A stretch of 64,000 nucleotides of DNA, from assembly GCF_013376455.1 (NCBI RefSeq), contig NZ_CP045504.1:1715501-1779500 (forward strand). The letters are read 5' to 3'. This document shows, one piece after another, positions 53,333-63,289 of the stretch (positions within the stretch are counted from its first letter, which is position 1; each line of letters starts with the position of its first letter). This DNA comes from Desulfolutivibrio sulfodismutans DSM 3696 (lineage in GTDB: Bacteria > Desulfobacterota > Desulfovibrionia > Desulfovibrionales > Desulfovibrionaceae). Both the position numbers and the translations under genes were made by a program. Below the pieces are notes generated by a model. That model was not told where the DNA came from, did no database searches, and worked only from the letters and a program-made list of their open reading frames with translations.

Positions 53333-56300
53333 TTTCCCGGGGCGTCCCCGGCCAGATATTTTCCCAACATGGCGGCCAGCATCTGCGCGTCCACGGGCTT
53401 GGCCAGGTAATCGTCAAAACCCGAGAGCAGAAACCGCTGCCGTTCGCCGGGCATGGCGTAGGCCGTCAGGGCCACCAGGGGCAGCCGGGGCAGCGAAAGG
53501 CGCGCCTCCCTCTCCCGTATGGCCCGGGCCGTCTCCACCCCGTCCATCACCGGCATCTGAATGTCCATGAGCACCAGCCCCACCCGGTCGCCCTCATCGG
53601 CCTCGAGCCAATGCAGACACTCCTGCCCGTTCTCGGCCTCAAGGACCGAAATCCCCATTTCACGCAGGAAATCCCTGGCCACGAGGCGGTTCACATCGTC
53701 GTCCTCGACCAGGATGACCCGGGCGCCCGGAATCACGGGCAGGCTCGTCACGTCGTCCGTCCCGAGGTCTTCCGACAACCGGCCTTCGGGAAGCGCCAGG
53801 GGAAGGGCACAGGATACGGTCGCCCCCTTTCCGTCCACGCTGTCGACCGCAAGGGTTCCGTCCATAAGCCCCACCAGGCGTTTGACGATGGCCAGCCCCA
53901 GCCCCGCCCCCTGGTATTGCCGGGTATAGGTTCCCTCCACCTGGCTGAAGGCCTCGAACACGGTGTCGATCTTCTCCTCGGGGATGCCGATGCCCGTATC
54001 GGACACCTCGAAAACCAGGGTGACCATGTCCGGTGAAGCAGCGGGAACGGCCCAGGCCGAAAGGCGAACCGAGCCCTCGGGGGTGAATTTGATGGCGTTG
54101 CCCACCAGATTGAACAGGATCTGCCGCACCCGGACCTCGTCTCCGAGCAGCCTGCCGGGAACCGAGGGCGCGACATCCAAAACGAGCTCAAGCCGCTTTT
54201 CCCGGGCGGCCGGGGCCAGCACATTGAACACGTTTTCCGCTGCGGCTTTGAAATCGAAGGGTTCCCTGGCCAGTTCCATCTTCCCGGATTCCACCCGGGC
54301 CAGATCCAGGATGTCGGACAAAAGACTGGTCAACCGCTTGCCCGCACGCAGGGCCGCTTCCACGTATTCCCGCTGCTCGTCGCCCGGTGGCATGCCCAAA
54401 AGCAGTTGCAGCATGCCCAAAAGCCCGTTCAGAGGGGTTCTGATCTCATGGCTCATGTTGGCCAGAAATTCCGACTTGGCGCGGTTTGCGACCTCGGCTG
54501 CGGTCTTGGCCGCCAGCAGGCTTTCCTCGGCGGCCTTGCGCTCGGTGATGAACCGGGCCTGCTGCACGTTCTGCACGGCCAGCTTCGAAAGCTGTCCGGC
54601 GATGACCGCCAGGGAGTTGCAGATGTCCTCGAAACGCTTCCGGGACATGCGCGGCGCCTGGGCCAATGCCTGGCGAAAAGCCTCCGCGTCGGCCCCGATC
54701 TCCCGGGCGTAGGCCTGCATGGCCTCCGGGTCCGCCGTCTCGTCGAGCACCTGTCCCACCAGCCAGTGGGCCACCACCTGCGTCCCCACCCGGATGCTCG
54801 TCCCGCCGTCCAAAAGCCCGCCGGACAGGCACGGCCGCACGCACGGCCCGTCCGTGGCCTGGCAGCCCAGGGCCGCATCCGAACGTCGGCAGTTTTCCAG
54901 GCCCTTTTCCGTTTCCCGGATGATCTCGCACAGGCGGCAAAAGTTGCTGGGCCGCGTCAGGGGCGTGCCGTCCGGGGCGGTGATCAGCGAGGCCACGCCC
55001 GCCGCCCGGGCAAAGGCGTCCTGGACTTTTTGCACCTCGCCCGGGTCGAAGATATCGGCCAGGGTCAGGCCCGTGACATCCCCCATGGGCTGGGTCAAAG
55101 CCAGAAGCTTGGTTTCCAGTCCGGCGTTGATGGCCCGAATCCCCTCCTGGGCCTCCCGTTTTTCGGTGATGTCCGACACAAAGACCAGATAGCGGTCCCC
55201 CCCCAGGGCCACGCCGCTGAAAAAAAACCAGCGCCGCGTCCCGGCCAGATCCGTGATCTCCACATCCCCCTGGCTGTGCCCCGCCTCACGCAGGGCCTCC
55301 AGATGTCCGCGCACGGCCTCCCGGGAACCGGGCGTCAGGGTGTCCGCAAACGACGTCCCCAAAAGCTCCGCAAACGGTTTCCCGGCCAGTCGGCAGGCCG
55401 CCGGATTGGCCGCCAGATAGCGTCCCTTACCGTCAAAAACGATCACCCCCATGGGGGCGTTGTCCACATATCCCTGGTACTTGGCCTCACTTTCGCGCAG
55501 GGCCCGCTCGGTTCGGCGCAGCCTGCGGGTCTGCTCCAGGAGGACCGCGATGAGCGCCGCCTGCACCAGCACCACGGCCACCGCGCCCAGGATCCAGCCC
55601 CGGTACCGGGTGAAGACCGAATACGGCCGGTTAATGACGGCCGCGCCCGCGGGCAGGCGATCCTCGCCGATGCCGAACCGGACCAGTTGGCCATGGTCGA
55701 ACATCGGTGAGGAGCGGCTGTGGCGGACGGGCAGGCTGGAGGGACTCTCCCCGTCCAGAATCCGGACCACCATTTCCCCTGCCTGCCTGCCGTCGTTCTC
55801 GCCGGACAGCAGGGAGCCGCCCACGATGCCGTGCGCCAGCCGGATATCATGCGTCGAAAAGACCGGCACGGAACTGGCCCGGGAGATCCGCCGGGTGGTT
55901 TCATCGCGTTCGAAGACCACCCCGGCCCCATCCACGACATAGCTGAAAAGCAGGACCACGGCGTCGGGCGGCAGTTCCCCGAGACGTTTCAGGAGCGTAT
56001 CCATGGGCAGATCGGCCGAATAGTCCACCCGCACCCGTCCCTGGAAATGAGCCAGAACCTGGGCGGCCTCATGGCGCATGGCCAGCCCGGTGACGGTATG
56101 ATCGGTGACAACGAAAACTTCCTTCGTCCCTGGCAAAAGGTCCAGGATCAGGGCCATGACCCCCTGGATATCCATGACTTCGGCCACCCCGGTGGCTCCC
56201 GCCTGGACCGCGCGGTCCACCAGGGACATGTCGTCGATGCCGCAGAACACCACCCGGGCGCCTGGGAAAATCGATTCGGGGGCATTCAGGAGCAGGGTCA

Positions 56301-56646
56301 GGGCCGGGTTGTCCAGAGCCACCACCACGGAAACCGGAATATCCCGGTATTTTTCCCGAAAGAAGGCGGCCTGCCTGTTACGCGACGCCTGTTCCCGGTG
56401 CCGCTTGGCGTCCAGGTATTCGACGGCGGGAATCAGGCCCGGCCGGGCCTGCCGAAAGACCGACAAAACCCCATCCACTTCCGCGTCGGACCAGATGTCG
56501 CCGTAATGGTAGGAGTTGAGGATGACAACCTGGGGAGTCTGGGCGCAGGCGTCATGCTGCAGCCAAGGACAAAGCAGGACCACTACCAGGAAAAGCCCGC
56601 AAAAAGGATGCACATCATCCGCATTTTTACGCGGAATGCCCGTCAT
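53308..56646 (-). CDS. Hybrid sensor histidine kinase with periplasmic ABC-type sensor, PAS and PocR domains
   Basis: 1112 residues from the ATG at 56646 (AAGGAAGAG before it). Order: signal segment (about 1-36); ABC_sub_bind-like periplasmic domain (about 40-330; [18 protein letters not shown]); one TM helix (about 350-370); PAS (about 390-505); PocR domain (about 530-690) with its Cys pairs FCRLCEII and ENCRRSD; HisKA with the phospho-acceptor about H732 in [12 protein letters not shown]; HATPase (about 830-960); receiver with acceptor Asp about 1026 in [11 protein letters not shown]. PocR domains bind small hydrocarbon-like molecules (for instance propanediol-type ligands), so this probably detects a nutrient in the periplasm and in the cytosol. 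No cognate regulator is adjacent. Confidence 0.9.
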   Translation of the reverse strand: MTGIPRKNADDVHPFCGLFLVVVLLCPWLQHDACAQTPQVVILNSYHYGDIWSDAEVDGVLSVFRQARPGLIPAVEYLDAKRHREQASRNRQAAFFREKYRDIPVSVVVALDNPALTLLLNAPESIFPGARVVFCGIDDMSLVDRAVQAGATGVAEVMDIQGVMALILDLLPGTKEVFVVTDHTVTGLAMRHEAAQVLAHFQGRVRVDYSADLPMDTLLKRLGELPPDAVVLLFSYVVDGAGVVFERDETTRRISRASSVPVFSTHDIRLAHGIVGGSLLSGENDGRQAGEMVVRILDGESPSSLPVRHSRSSPMFDHGQLVRFGIGEDRLPAGAAVINRPYSVFTRYRGWILGAVAVVLVQAALIAVLLEQTRRLRRTERALRESEAKYQGYVDNAPMGVIVFDGKGRYLAANPAACRLAGKPFAELLGTSFADTLTPGSREAVRGHLEALREAGHSQGDVEITDLAGTRRWFFFSGVALGGDRYLVFVSDITEKREAQEGIRAINAGLETKLLALTQPMGDVTGLTLADIFDPGEVQKVQDAFARAAGVASLITAPDGTPLTRPSNFCRLCEIIRETEKGLENCRRSDAALGCQATDGPCVRPCLSGGLLDGGTSIRVGTQVVAHWLVGQVLDETADPEAMQAYAREIGADAEAFRQALAQAPRMSRKRFEDICNSLAVIAGQLSKLAVQNVQQARFITERKAAEESLLAAKTAAEVANRAKSEFLANMSHEIRTPLNGLLGMLQLLLGMPPGDEQREYVEAALRAGKRLTSLLSDILDLARVESGKMELAREPFDFKAAAENVFNVLAPAAREKRLELVLDVAPSVPGRLLGDEVRVRQILFNLVGNAIKFTPEGSVRLSAWAVPAASPDMVTLVFEVSDTGIGIPEEKIDTVFEAFSQVEGTYTRQYQGAGLGLAIVKRLVGLMDGTLAVDSVDGKGATVSCALPLALPEGRLSEDLGTDDVTSLPVIPGARVILVEDDDVNRLVARDFLREMGISVLEAENGQECLHWLEADEGDRVGLVLMDIQMPVMDGVETARAIREREARLSLPRLPLVALTAYAMPGERQRFLLSGFDDYLAKPVDAQMLAAMLGKYLAGDAPGKTRKASLS

Positions 56647-56712
56647 GACGGCTCTTCCTTGCCTGGTTTGCAGGATGCCGGAAAAGAACGGCGCCAATAC
56701 GATCCAAAATTA

Positions 56713-56742
56713 CCTATACCGAATCACGCTCGGAGTCCGCAA
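56713..56742 (-). promoter_or_regulatory. Putative promoter of hybrid kinase gene
   Basis: On the minus strand, TTGCGG (56742-56737), an 18-base spacer and TATAGG (56718-56713), 67 bp before the ATG at 56646. In the 301-bp gap to the divergent small gene at 56948 I see nothing else with good signals apart from TTGACC at 56833 on the plus strand. Confidence 0.4.
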
Positions 56743-56947
56743 GGGAAACAAACAGACCTCCCGAAGAATTTCCCAAGAACCATGGCGGCATGGCGGCATC
56801 GCTCCCGTGATCGATCATCCGGCGGGGAGAGGCTTGACCCGGACATCCGGCTTTGGCATGCCCAGGACGCAAGGCGCCGCATACTGTGTGCAGGACGCCG
56901 GACGCATCATCGCGACGACACATGACACGCACCACAAGGACACGAAC

Positions 56948-57205
56948 ATGAAGGGCGTATGGGACGGATTGGACAAGGAACGGATCGCCAAGGCTGTGGT
57001 GACCGCCTATATGAGCGACGAATATCTGGACATCCTGGCCGACATCAACAACGCCGAAACCCCGGCCCAGGCCGAGACGGCCAAGGGCCGCATCAAGGAG
57101 GTCATGGGCGTGTGGCGCGAGGAATGCCCGGACTACGCCTTCATGGTGGACGGCCTGTATCTTTTCGCCGAGCGGCGCATCCGCGACCTCACGGGGCTTT
57201 CCTGA
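56948..57205 (+). CDS. Small acidic hypothetical protein
   Basis: 85 residues, ATG at 56948. Mostly helical; MSDEYLDILADINNAETPAQAE and WREECPDYAFMVDGLYLFAE suggest a compact helical domain. No family known to me. The end overlaps the convergent prmC gene by 17 bp. Confidence 0.6.
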   Translation: MKGVWDGLDKERIAKAVVTAYMSDEYLDILADINNAETPAQAETAKGRIKEVMGVWREECPDYAFMVDGLYLFAERRIRDLTGLS

Positions 57206-58097
57206 CGGCCCCGGTCGGCGCGCTGATCCCGTTTCGAACCTCGACATATCGGTCGAGTCCGGCCAGATCACGCCGCACGGCCACCTCGGGAAACCCGGCA
57301 AAGGCCGAGCGGGCCGCCTCCGCCTGGGTGCAGCCCATCTCCATGAGGAACACCCCGTCCGGGGCCAGACGCTCCCGCGCAACCCCGGCCAAGACCGGAA
57401 AACATTCGCACCCCGTGGCCCCGCCCGGGGCCTGGGACTCGGGCGTCAAGGCCGATTTGGGCTCGAACCCGGCCACCTCGGGGCTCGCGCTACGGTATTC
57501 GGCCTCGCTGACATAGGGCGGGTTGGAAACCACCAGACCAAAGCGTTCCTCCCGGTCGCAGAGGACGGAAAAATCGCCGCACACAAACTCCATGCGCGCA
57601 TCGACCCCGTGACGCCGGGCGTTTTCCCGGGCCACGGCCAGGGCCGCCGCGCTTTTGTCCACGGCCACGCCCGTCCAGGCCGGAAAGCGCACGGCCAGGG
57701 TCACGGCCAGACAGCCAGACCCCGTGCCCAGGTCCGCGAAACGCACCACGCTGTCATGGGGGAAAAGGGCCTCGACCCGTTCGACGATGCCCTCGGTCTC
57801 GGGCCGGGGGATGAGCACGTCCCGGGTGACGGCAAAGGCCAGGCCGTAGAATTCCCGCTCGCCCACCAGATAGGCCGCCGGTTCGCCCCGGCCGCGCCGG
57901 GCCACCAGATCGCGGCAGCGGGCCAGTTCGGATTCGGACAGGGGCCGGTCCATGTCCAAAAAAAGACCCAGACGCTCAAGCCCCAGCACATGGGCCAAAA
58001 GCATCTGGGCTGAAAGCCGGGGGGAGTCCACCCCCTTGTCCGAAAGATAGGCCTCGGATTTGGCCAGGATGTCCCGCACCGTGGGTCGTTTTTCCAT
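57189..58097 (-). CDS. prmC: Release-factor glutamine methyltransferase PrmC
   Basis: 302 residues from the ATG at 58097 (AGGCAGGAC before it); the 20-residue in-frame extension to 58157 lacks family similarity. N5-methylates the Gln of the GGQ motif in RF1 and RF2. Helical N-terminal domain, Rossmann loop ADLGTGSGCLAV (about 122-133) and active site VVSNPPYVS (about 190). Coded 172 bp from prfA, its substrate, on the same strand; prfB is also in this window. Confidence 0.95.
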   Translation of the reverse strand: MEKRPTVRDILAKSEAYLSDKGVDSPRLSAQMLLAHVLGLERLGLFLDMDRPLSESELARCRDLVARRGRGEPAAYLVGEREFYGLAFAVTRDVLIPRPETEGIVERVEALFPHDSVVRFADLGTGSGCLAVTLAVRFPAWTGVAVDKSAAALAVARENARRHGVDARMEFVCGDFSVLCDREERFGLVVSNPPYVSEAEYRSASPEVAGFEPKSALTPESQAPGGATGCECFPVLAGVARERLAPDGVFLMEMGCTQAEAARSAFAGFPEVAVRRDLAGLDRYVEVRNGISAPTGAVRKAP

Positions 58098-58269
58098 GTC
58101 CTGCCTTGTGTCCGGCCCATCATCGCCAACCGGCGCACGGCCGGAGCCGGACGGCATGGTTCAGGGGCGGAAGCCAGCCGAGGCTCATCCTTCCCGTTCG
58201 GGGTTTCCAAAGGGGACGCGTCTCCTTTGGCCGCCGGAGGCATATCCCCCAGCCGCTGTGCCTCGCGCC

Positions 58270-59343
58270 CTAAGCCGCGTCGGCCTGGGCCTTTAAGGCC
58301 TCGGACTGGTAGTGGGCGGTGAGCGCCTCCATGATCTCCCCGATGTCGCCGTCGAGGATGCTGTCCAGGCGGTACACGGTCAGGTTGATGCGGTGGTCGG
58401 TCAGGCGGCCCTGGGGGAAATTGTAGGTCCGGATGCGCTCGGAGCGGTCGCCGCTGCCCACCTGGGACCGACGCGCCGCCTCCTGTTCCAGGCGTTGTTC
58501 CTCCTGCTTGGCCGAAAGCAGCCGGGAGCGCAGCACCTTCATGGCCTTGGCCCGGTTCTTGTGCTGGGATTTTTCGTCCTGGCAGATGACCACCAGACCG
58601 GAGGGGATGTGCGTCACGCGCACGGCCGAGTCCGTGGTGTTCACGCTCTGGCCGCCGGGGCCGCTGGAACGGTAGACGTCGATGCGCAGTTCCGAGGGGT
58701 CGATGGCCACGTCCACCTCTTCGGCCTCAGGCATGATGGCCACGGTCACGGCCGAGGTGTGGATGCGTCCTTGGGATTCGGTCACCGGCACGCGCTGCAC
58801 CCGGTGGGTGCCGGATTCATACTTGAGTCGGCTGTAGACCTTGTCCCCGGAGATGCTGGCGATGACTTCCTTGAAGCCGCCGCCGCCCGTCTCGCTTACG
58901 CTCATGATCTCCACCTTCCAGCGCATGCGCTCGGCGTACCGGCAATACATCCGAAACAGGTCGCCGGCGAAAAGGGCCGCCTCGTCGCCGCCCGTCCCGG
59001 CCCGTATCTCCAGCAGGATGTTTTTTTCGTCCAGGGGATCCTTGGGCAGAAGCAGCACCCTAAGCTCGGCCTCAAGCCCGGGCAGGGACTCCTTGAGGGC
59101 CCGCACCTCGGCCTGGGCCAGCTCCCGCATCTCCGGGTCGGCGTCCTGGGCCAGCTCTTCATTTTCCGCCAGATCGCGGGCCATGGCCTTGTAGCGGCGA
59201 AAGGCCTCCACCACCTCGCCCATGTCGGCGTGGGCCTTGGCCAGCTTGCGGTACCGCTCCTGGTCGTCGAAGATGGCCGGATCGCTCAACTGCCGCTCCA
59301 GTTCCTCGTACCTGCGCTCGATGCTTTCCAATTTCGCGAACAT
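58270..59343 (-). CDS. prfA: Peptide chain release factor 1
   Basis: 357 residues. Recognises UAA and UAG. The codon-recognition PxT tripeptide appears as PVT (in [13 protein letters not shown]) and the GGQ loop in [18 protein letters not shown]. Full length. Ribosomal neighbours rpmE and DUF1385 lie upstream on the same strand, as in many delta-proteobacteria. Upstream of its start, on the minus strand, lies the repeat element at 59364-59525. Confidence 0.97.
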   Translation of the reverse strand: MFAKLESIERRYEELERQLSDPAIFDDQERYRKLAKAHADMGEVVEAFRRYKAMARDLAENEELAQDADPEMRELAQAEVRALKESLPGLEAELRVLLLPKDPLDEKNILLEIRAGTGGDEAALFAGDLFRMYCRYAERMRWKVEIMSVSETGGGGFKEVIASISGDKVYSRLKYESGTHRVQRVPVTESQGRIHTSAVTVAIMPEAEEVDVAIDPSELRIDVYRSSGPGGQSVNTTDSAVRVTHIPSGLVVICQDEKSQHKNRAKAMKVLRSRLLSAKQEEQRLEQEAARRSQVGSGDRSERIRTYNFPQGRLTDHRINLTVYRLDSILDGDIGEIMEALTAHYQSEALKAQADAA

Positions 59344-59363
59344 ATTTTTGCCTCCGGCGGCCA

Positions 59364-59525
59364 GGGGGGAATCTTTCCCAAAAAAAGTTTCCCCGCCTTA
59401 CCCCCCTTCAAAAACTTTTATCGGCTCCCACCCACGCAACGCACCCCCGCCGGGGGGGGTCCGGGGGGAATCATTCCCCCCGGGCGGGGGAGGGGTCCGG
59501 GGAGGGGGCGACGCCCCCTCCCCGG
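59364..59525. repeat. Second copy of the hairpin-rich intergenic element
   Basis: GGGGGGAA...TTTCCCC at 59364-59394, GGGGGGAA with TTCCCCCC (59463-59470 and 59474-59481) and a perfect 14-bp inverted repeat CCGGGGAGGGGGCG/CGCCCCCTCCCCGG at 59497-59525. The first two modules match those of 33499-33696 in order and orientation. Confidence 0.7.
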
Positions 59526-59528
59526 CAG

Positions 59529-60479
59529 CTATGCTTCCTGGGGTTTGCGGATCGCGCCGTTTAAGGCGGCGATGGCGACTTCGAGCTGTTTTTCGTCGGG
59601 CTCGTGGGTGGTGAGCATCTGCATGAAGAGCCCGGGGCCGGAGAGGATGCGGCACAGGGGCCTGTCGTAGTGCTTCCCGGCGTATTTGACGATCTCGTAG
59701 GCCACGGCGCTGATGGGGATCATGAGCACGAGCTTGAGGCCGACGATGTAGGCATGTTTGAGGATGACGTTTTCCGGGGAAAAAAGGGCCAGCACGCCCG
59801 GCACCAGCACGGCGTAGAGGGCGATGGACACGGCCAGGACGAACAGGACGAAGGCGGTGCCGCAACGAGGGTGCAGGCGCGAGAAGGGTTTGGCGGACTC
59901 GGGGGTCAGGGGCTGCCCGCTTTCATGGGCCCAGATCACCTTGTGCTCGGCCCCGTGGTACTGAAAAACGCGGCGGATGTCGGGCAAAAGGGAGATGACG
60001 GCGATGTAGCCCACGAACATGGCCATTTTGAACAGCCCGTCCCAGGCGTGGAAGGAGAGCTCCTCCACCCCGCCGGACAGCCCCAGGGCCTTGACGCCCA
60101 GAGTGAACAGGTGCGGCAGGACCACGAAGAGAAACAGGGCGAACCCCACGGAGGCGGCGATGGTCAGGGTCATGGCCCAGGGCTTGAGCTCCTGGTTTTC
60201 CTCCTCCAGGGCCTTTTGGGCCGAGAAGTTGAGCGCCGAGATGCCGTTGACCAGGGTCTCCAGGAGGATGGGAAAGCCGCGCAAAAAGGGCTTTTTGAGA
60301 AGCGGTCTGGAGGTCAGGCTGAACCAGGGGCGGTTTTCGACTTCAATGGCCCCGTCGGGCTTGCGCACGGCGATGGCCAACCGGTCTTCGGCCCGGATCA
60401 TGACGCCTTCCATGACGGCCTGACCGCCGACGGGGGATGCGGACTGACACACGAGGCGCTTGACGAGGCCAAAAATCAT
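59529..60479 (-). CDS. DUF1385 membrane protein
   Basis: 316 residues. Begins MIFGLVKRLVCQSASPVGGQ, then QAVMEGVMIRAEDRLAIAVR, the family start, and has about five hydrophobic segments. YHGAEHKVIWAHESG and FSRLHPRCGTAFVLFVL are family signatures with conserved His. Function unknown; genome context with prfA, prmC and rpmE is common in delta-proteobacteria and Firmicutes. Confidence 0.88.
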   Translation of the reverse strand: MIFGLVKRLVCQSASPVGGQAVMEGVMIRAEDRLAIAVRKPDGAIEVENRPWFSLTSRPLLKKPFLRGFPILLETLVNGISALNFSAQKALEEENQELKPWAMTLTIAASVGFALFLFVVLPHLFTLGVKALGLSGGVEELSFHAWDGLFKMAMFVGYIAVISLLPDIRRVFQYHGAEHKVIWAHESGQPLTPESAKPFSRLHPRCGTAFVLFVLAVSIALYAVLVPGVLALFSPENVILKHAYIVGLKLVLMIPISAVAYEIVKYAGKHYDRPLCRILSGPGLFMQMLTTHEPDEKQLEVAIAALNGAIRKPQEA

Positions 60480-60602
60480 GGTGTTCCCTTTGTCGGCCTT
60501 TTCACTTGCGCGTCCGGGAAAGGCCGCAGGGAGCTCCCGGACGGGAGGCTGGCGGACGAACCGTACCGCGCCCCGTGCGGGGCGCGGCCGAAATGCGGGC
60601 GA

Positions 60603-60821
60603 TCAGGCTGTGGGCTGCTCGAACTTGGCGTACTTCTTCCGGAAGCGGTCGATGCGCCCGGCGGTGTCCACGAAGCGCTGCTTTCCGGTGTAGAAGGGGT
60701 GGCAATTGGAGCAGATTTCCACGAGGACTTCTTCGCCCTTGGTGGAAAGGGCTTCGATTTCAGCGCCGCAGTTGCAGCGAATCTTGGCCTTGAAAACTTT
60801 GGGATGGATATCTTTTTTCAT
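60603..60821 (-). CDS. rpmE: 50S ribosomal protein L31
   Basis: 72 residues from the ATG at 60821 with GGAGG 5 bases upstream. The zinc-binding form with CNCG (18-21) and [10 protein letters not shown] (38-47), followed by [16 protein letters not shown]. An in-frame extension to 60956 lacks similarity. Confidence 0.96.
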   Translation of the reverse strand: MKKDIHPKVFKAKIRCNCGAEIEALSTKGEEVLVEICSNCHPFYTGKQRFVDTAGRIDRFRKKYAKFEQPTA

Positions 60822-61015
60822 GTCGTCCTCCATAAATTCCCTGAAAGCGGAATCATGTAATTCATTCTTTTGGACTTGGCAAGGGGCGTCCCGCCCGAAA
60901 ACCGCACCCTGCGCGCCGCGACCCGGCCGCCCCACGCCTCCCGGCTTGACACGCACGCCCCGGGGCGCGCATGGTGCGTCACATCACGACCACCCGAATC
61001 CAGCGGAGACGGCAC

Positions 61016-61798
61016 ATGTTCTTCAGGGTTCTCGGTTGTTCCGGATCGGATCTTCCGGGCCATCATCTGACCTCCTTTCTGGTTGACGACACCATCCTGC
61101 TCGACGCCGGGTCCGTCACCTCCGCCCTGGACCTGGCCCAGCAGTCCAGGATCACGGACATCTTCGTCACCCACGCCCACCTCGACCACATCAAAGACAT
61201 CCTGTTTCTGGCCGACAACCTCATCGAGTTCTTCTCCGGGAAAAACCGGCCCCCGGTGCGCATCCACGGCCTGCCGGAGGTCTTGAAAAGCATCGCCGAC
61301 CATCTGCTCAACGACACCATCTGGCCCGATTTCACGGTCATTCCCGAGCAGGCCCCGGTTTTGGCCTACCACCCCCTGGTGCCCGGAACGGTCATCCAGG
61401 TCGGCGACCTGCAGGTGGCCACCTGTCCGGTCAACCACGCCCGGGCCGCCTCGGGATTCGTCTTGTGGTCCGAGGACGGGAAGCACAACGTGGCCTACAC
61501 CGGCGACACCGGATCAAACGGCCCGTGGTGGGATTTCCTCAACGCCCTGCCCTTTCCCCTGACCAACCTGATCACCGAGGCCTCGTTTCCCAATTCCATG
61601 GAGGAACTGGCCCGAATCTCCAAGCACCTGACGCCAAAACTTTTACGGGCCGAGCTGGAACGGCTCACGGTGCGCCCGAAAATCCACATCTACCACATGA
61701 AGTCGCCCTTTTCGGCCCAGATCCAGGAGGAGTTGCAACGCGACCTGGCGGGCTACACCTACCACCTGTTGCGCGAGAAGGAGTCGTTTTATTTCTGA
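61016..61798 (+). CDS. Cyclic-nucleotide phosphodiesterase-like metallo-beta-lactamase-fold protein
   Basis: 260 residues from the ATG at 61016 (the frame opens at 60971 but with an Arg-rich start without a ribosome site). MBL fold with the metal motif THAHLDH (HxHxDH), VNHARAASGFVL and TGDTGSNGP as later ligands. FFRVLGCSGSDLPGH at the N-terminus fits class II 3',5'-cyclic-nucleotide phosphodiesterase-like proteins (CpdP/PDE1 type). A cAMP or other cyclic-nucleotide substrate is probable. Its last codons overlap the start of folC. Confidence 0.75.
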   Translation: MFFRVLGCSGSDLPGHHLTSFLVDDTILLDAGSVTSALDLAQQSRITDIFVTHAHLDHIKDILFLADNLIEFFSGKNRPPVRIHGLPEVLKSIADHLLNDTIWPDFTVIPEQAPVLAYHPLVPGTVIQVGDLQVATCPVNHARAASGFVLWSEDGKHNVAYTGDTGSNGPWWDFLNALPFPLTNLITEASFPNSMEELARISKHLTPKLLRAELERLTVRPKIHIYHMKSPFSAQIQEELQRDLAGYTYHLLREKESFYF

Positions 61799-63155
61799 CG
61801 CCGCCGCGCTTCCGAACACCTTTGCCGAGTTTGCCGCCTACCTGGAGGGCCTGGGGCTTTTCCACATGGATCTGCGGCTTTGCCGCATGTCCCGGACGCT
61901 TGACGCCCTGGGCCTGGACCGGCCGCCCCAGACGGTCGTCCAGGTGCTCGGCACCAACGGCAAGGGCACCACGGCCACGCTTCTGGCCGCCCTGGGCGCG
62001 GCCCACGGGCTGTCCTGCGGCCTTTACACCTCGCCCCATTTCCTGTCCGTGCGCGAACGCATCCGCCGGTACCAGGGCGACCTCCCCGGGGCCGCCGCAA
62101 CGCCGGGCGCACCGCTTGGCGACGGCTTTTTTTCCGAGGCCGACTGGACGGGCGCGGCCCGAACCGTGCTCGCGGCCACGGCCCCCTTTGGCGACGCCGG
62201 TCGGCTGACCTATTTCGAGCTTTTGACGGTCATGGCCGCCCGGCTTTTTGCGGCGCGCTCCGTGGACGTGGCGATCTATGAGGCCGGACTCGGCGGCGAC
62301 CACGACGCCACCACGGCCCTGCACCGGGACATGACGGTATTCACCCCCATCGGCATGGACCATGCCCACATCCTGGGCCCCACCCTGTGCGACATCGCCC
62401 GGGACAAGGCCGGGGCCATCCCCGTGGGGGGGCTGGCCGTGACCGGGCCGCAGGCCCCTGAAGCCCTGGCGGCGCTTGCAAAACGCGCCCGGACGGCCGG
62501 GGCGCGGCTGGTTTCGGCCCGCGAGGTGCTGGACTACGACGCGGCGGCCGGGGTCGTGCGGCCCCTGACCGTGGCCGGGCCTCTCATCGAGGCCGCGCCG
62601 CTGGGGTTGCCCGGGGCGTTTCAGGCCGAAAACGCGGCCACGGCCCTGGCGGCGTTTTTCCTGCTGGCTGAAAAGCTTCGCATCGCGATACGCCCCGAGG
62701 CGGTGCGCCGGGCGCTTGGGCAGACGCGGCTGCCGGGGCGGATGCAACGGCTGCGGCTGCCGGGCGCGGCCGGGGAGCTGCTTGTGGACTGCGCCCACAA
62801 CGTCCCGGCTCTTGTGGCGCTTGAGGCGGCGTGTGCGGCCGACGGCATTTCCCCGGCGGCGGTGATCTTCACCTGCCTGGCGGACAAGGATTTTGCGGGC
62901 ATGGCCGGGATCGTGCGGCGGCTGACCACGGGGCCGATCATCGTGCCGGGGCTTTTCTGCCCGGGCCGCACCCGCGATGCGGCGGACGTGGCGCATGGGC
63001 TTGGGGAGCGGGCCGAGGCCGTGCCGGACGTGGCGGCGGCGCTGACGCGGGTGCGGGACATCCCGGGGACGGTGGTGGTGTGTGGGTCGATGTATTTATT
63101 AGCGGAGGTGATGGGGAGGCTAGACTATTCTCCCTACGTTTACTATTTTCAGTAA
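61791..63155 (+). CDS. folC: Folylpolyglutamate synthase / dihydrofolate synthase, apparent ATT start
   Basis: 454 residues if started at ATT 61791. The frame has no ATG, GTG or TTG until the internal ATG at 61866, which would remove conserved FolC residues (FAAYLEGLGLFH). AAGGAG at 61778-61783 lies seven bases before ATT, and the preceding gene ends at 61798, so translation is coupled. P-loop GTNGKGTT (about 53-60); AGLGGDHDATTAL and NAATALAAFFLL follow. An ATT start is rare (infC in E. coli is the classic case). Confidence 0.82.
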   Translation: MSDAAALPNTFAEFAAYLEGLGLFHMDLRLCRMSRTLDALGLDRPPQTVVQVLGTNGKGTTATLLAALGAAHGLSCGLYTSPHFLSVRERIRRYQGDLPGAAATPGAPLGDGFFSEADWTGAARTVLAATAPFGDAGRLTYFELLTVMAARLFAARSVDVAIYEAGLGGDHDATTALHRDMTVFTPIGMDHAHILGPTLCDIARDKAGAIPVGGLAVTGPQAPEALAALAKRARTAGARLVSAREVLDYDAAAGVVRPLTVAGPLIEAAPLGLPGAFQAENAATALAAFFLLAEKLRIAIRPEAVRRALGQTRLPGRMQRLRLPGAAGELLVDCAHNVPALVALEAACAADGISPAAVIFTCLADKDFAGMAGIVRRLTTGPIIVPGLFCPGRTRDAADVAHGLGERAEAVPDVAAALTRVRDIPGTVVVCGSMYLLAEVMGRLDYSPYVYYFQ

Positions 63156-63289
63156 AAGTTTCACAATGCTTCGTTTTGGTGGCTATCCCTAGCCCGAAAA
63201 ACTTATCACACCATTATATTGGCAATTAAGTAGTCACCCATATTCACGGCCAAGGACTTTATTTTTTTAACAAACATGGACCTTGCCAT
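63156..63289. other. AT-rich boundary between folC and the acquired ATPase gene
   Basis: The composition changes from GC-rich to AT-rich immediately after the folC stop (TAA at 63153-63155). I see no integrase, direct repeat or tRNA at the boundary. Confidence 0.6.
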
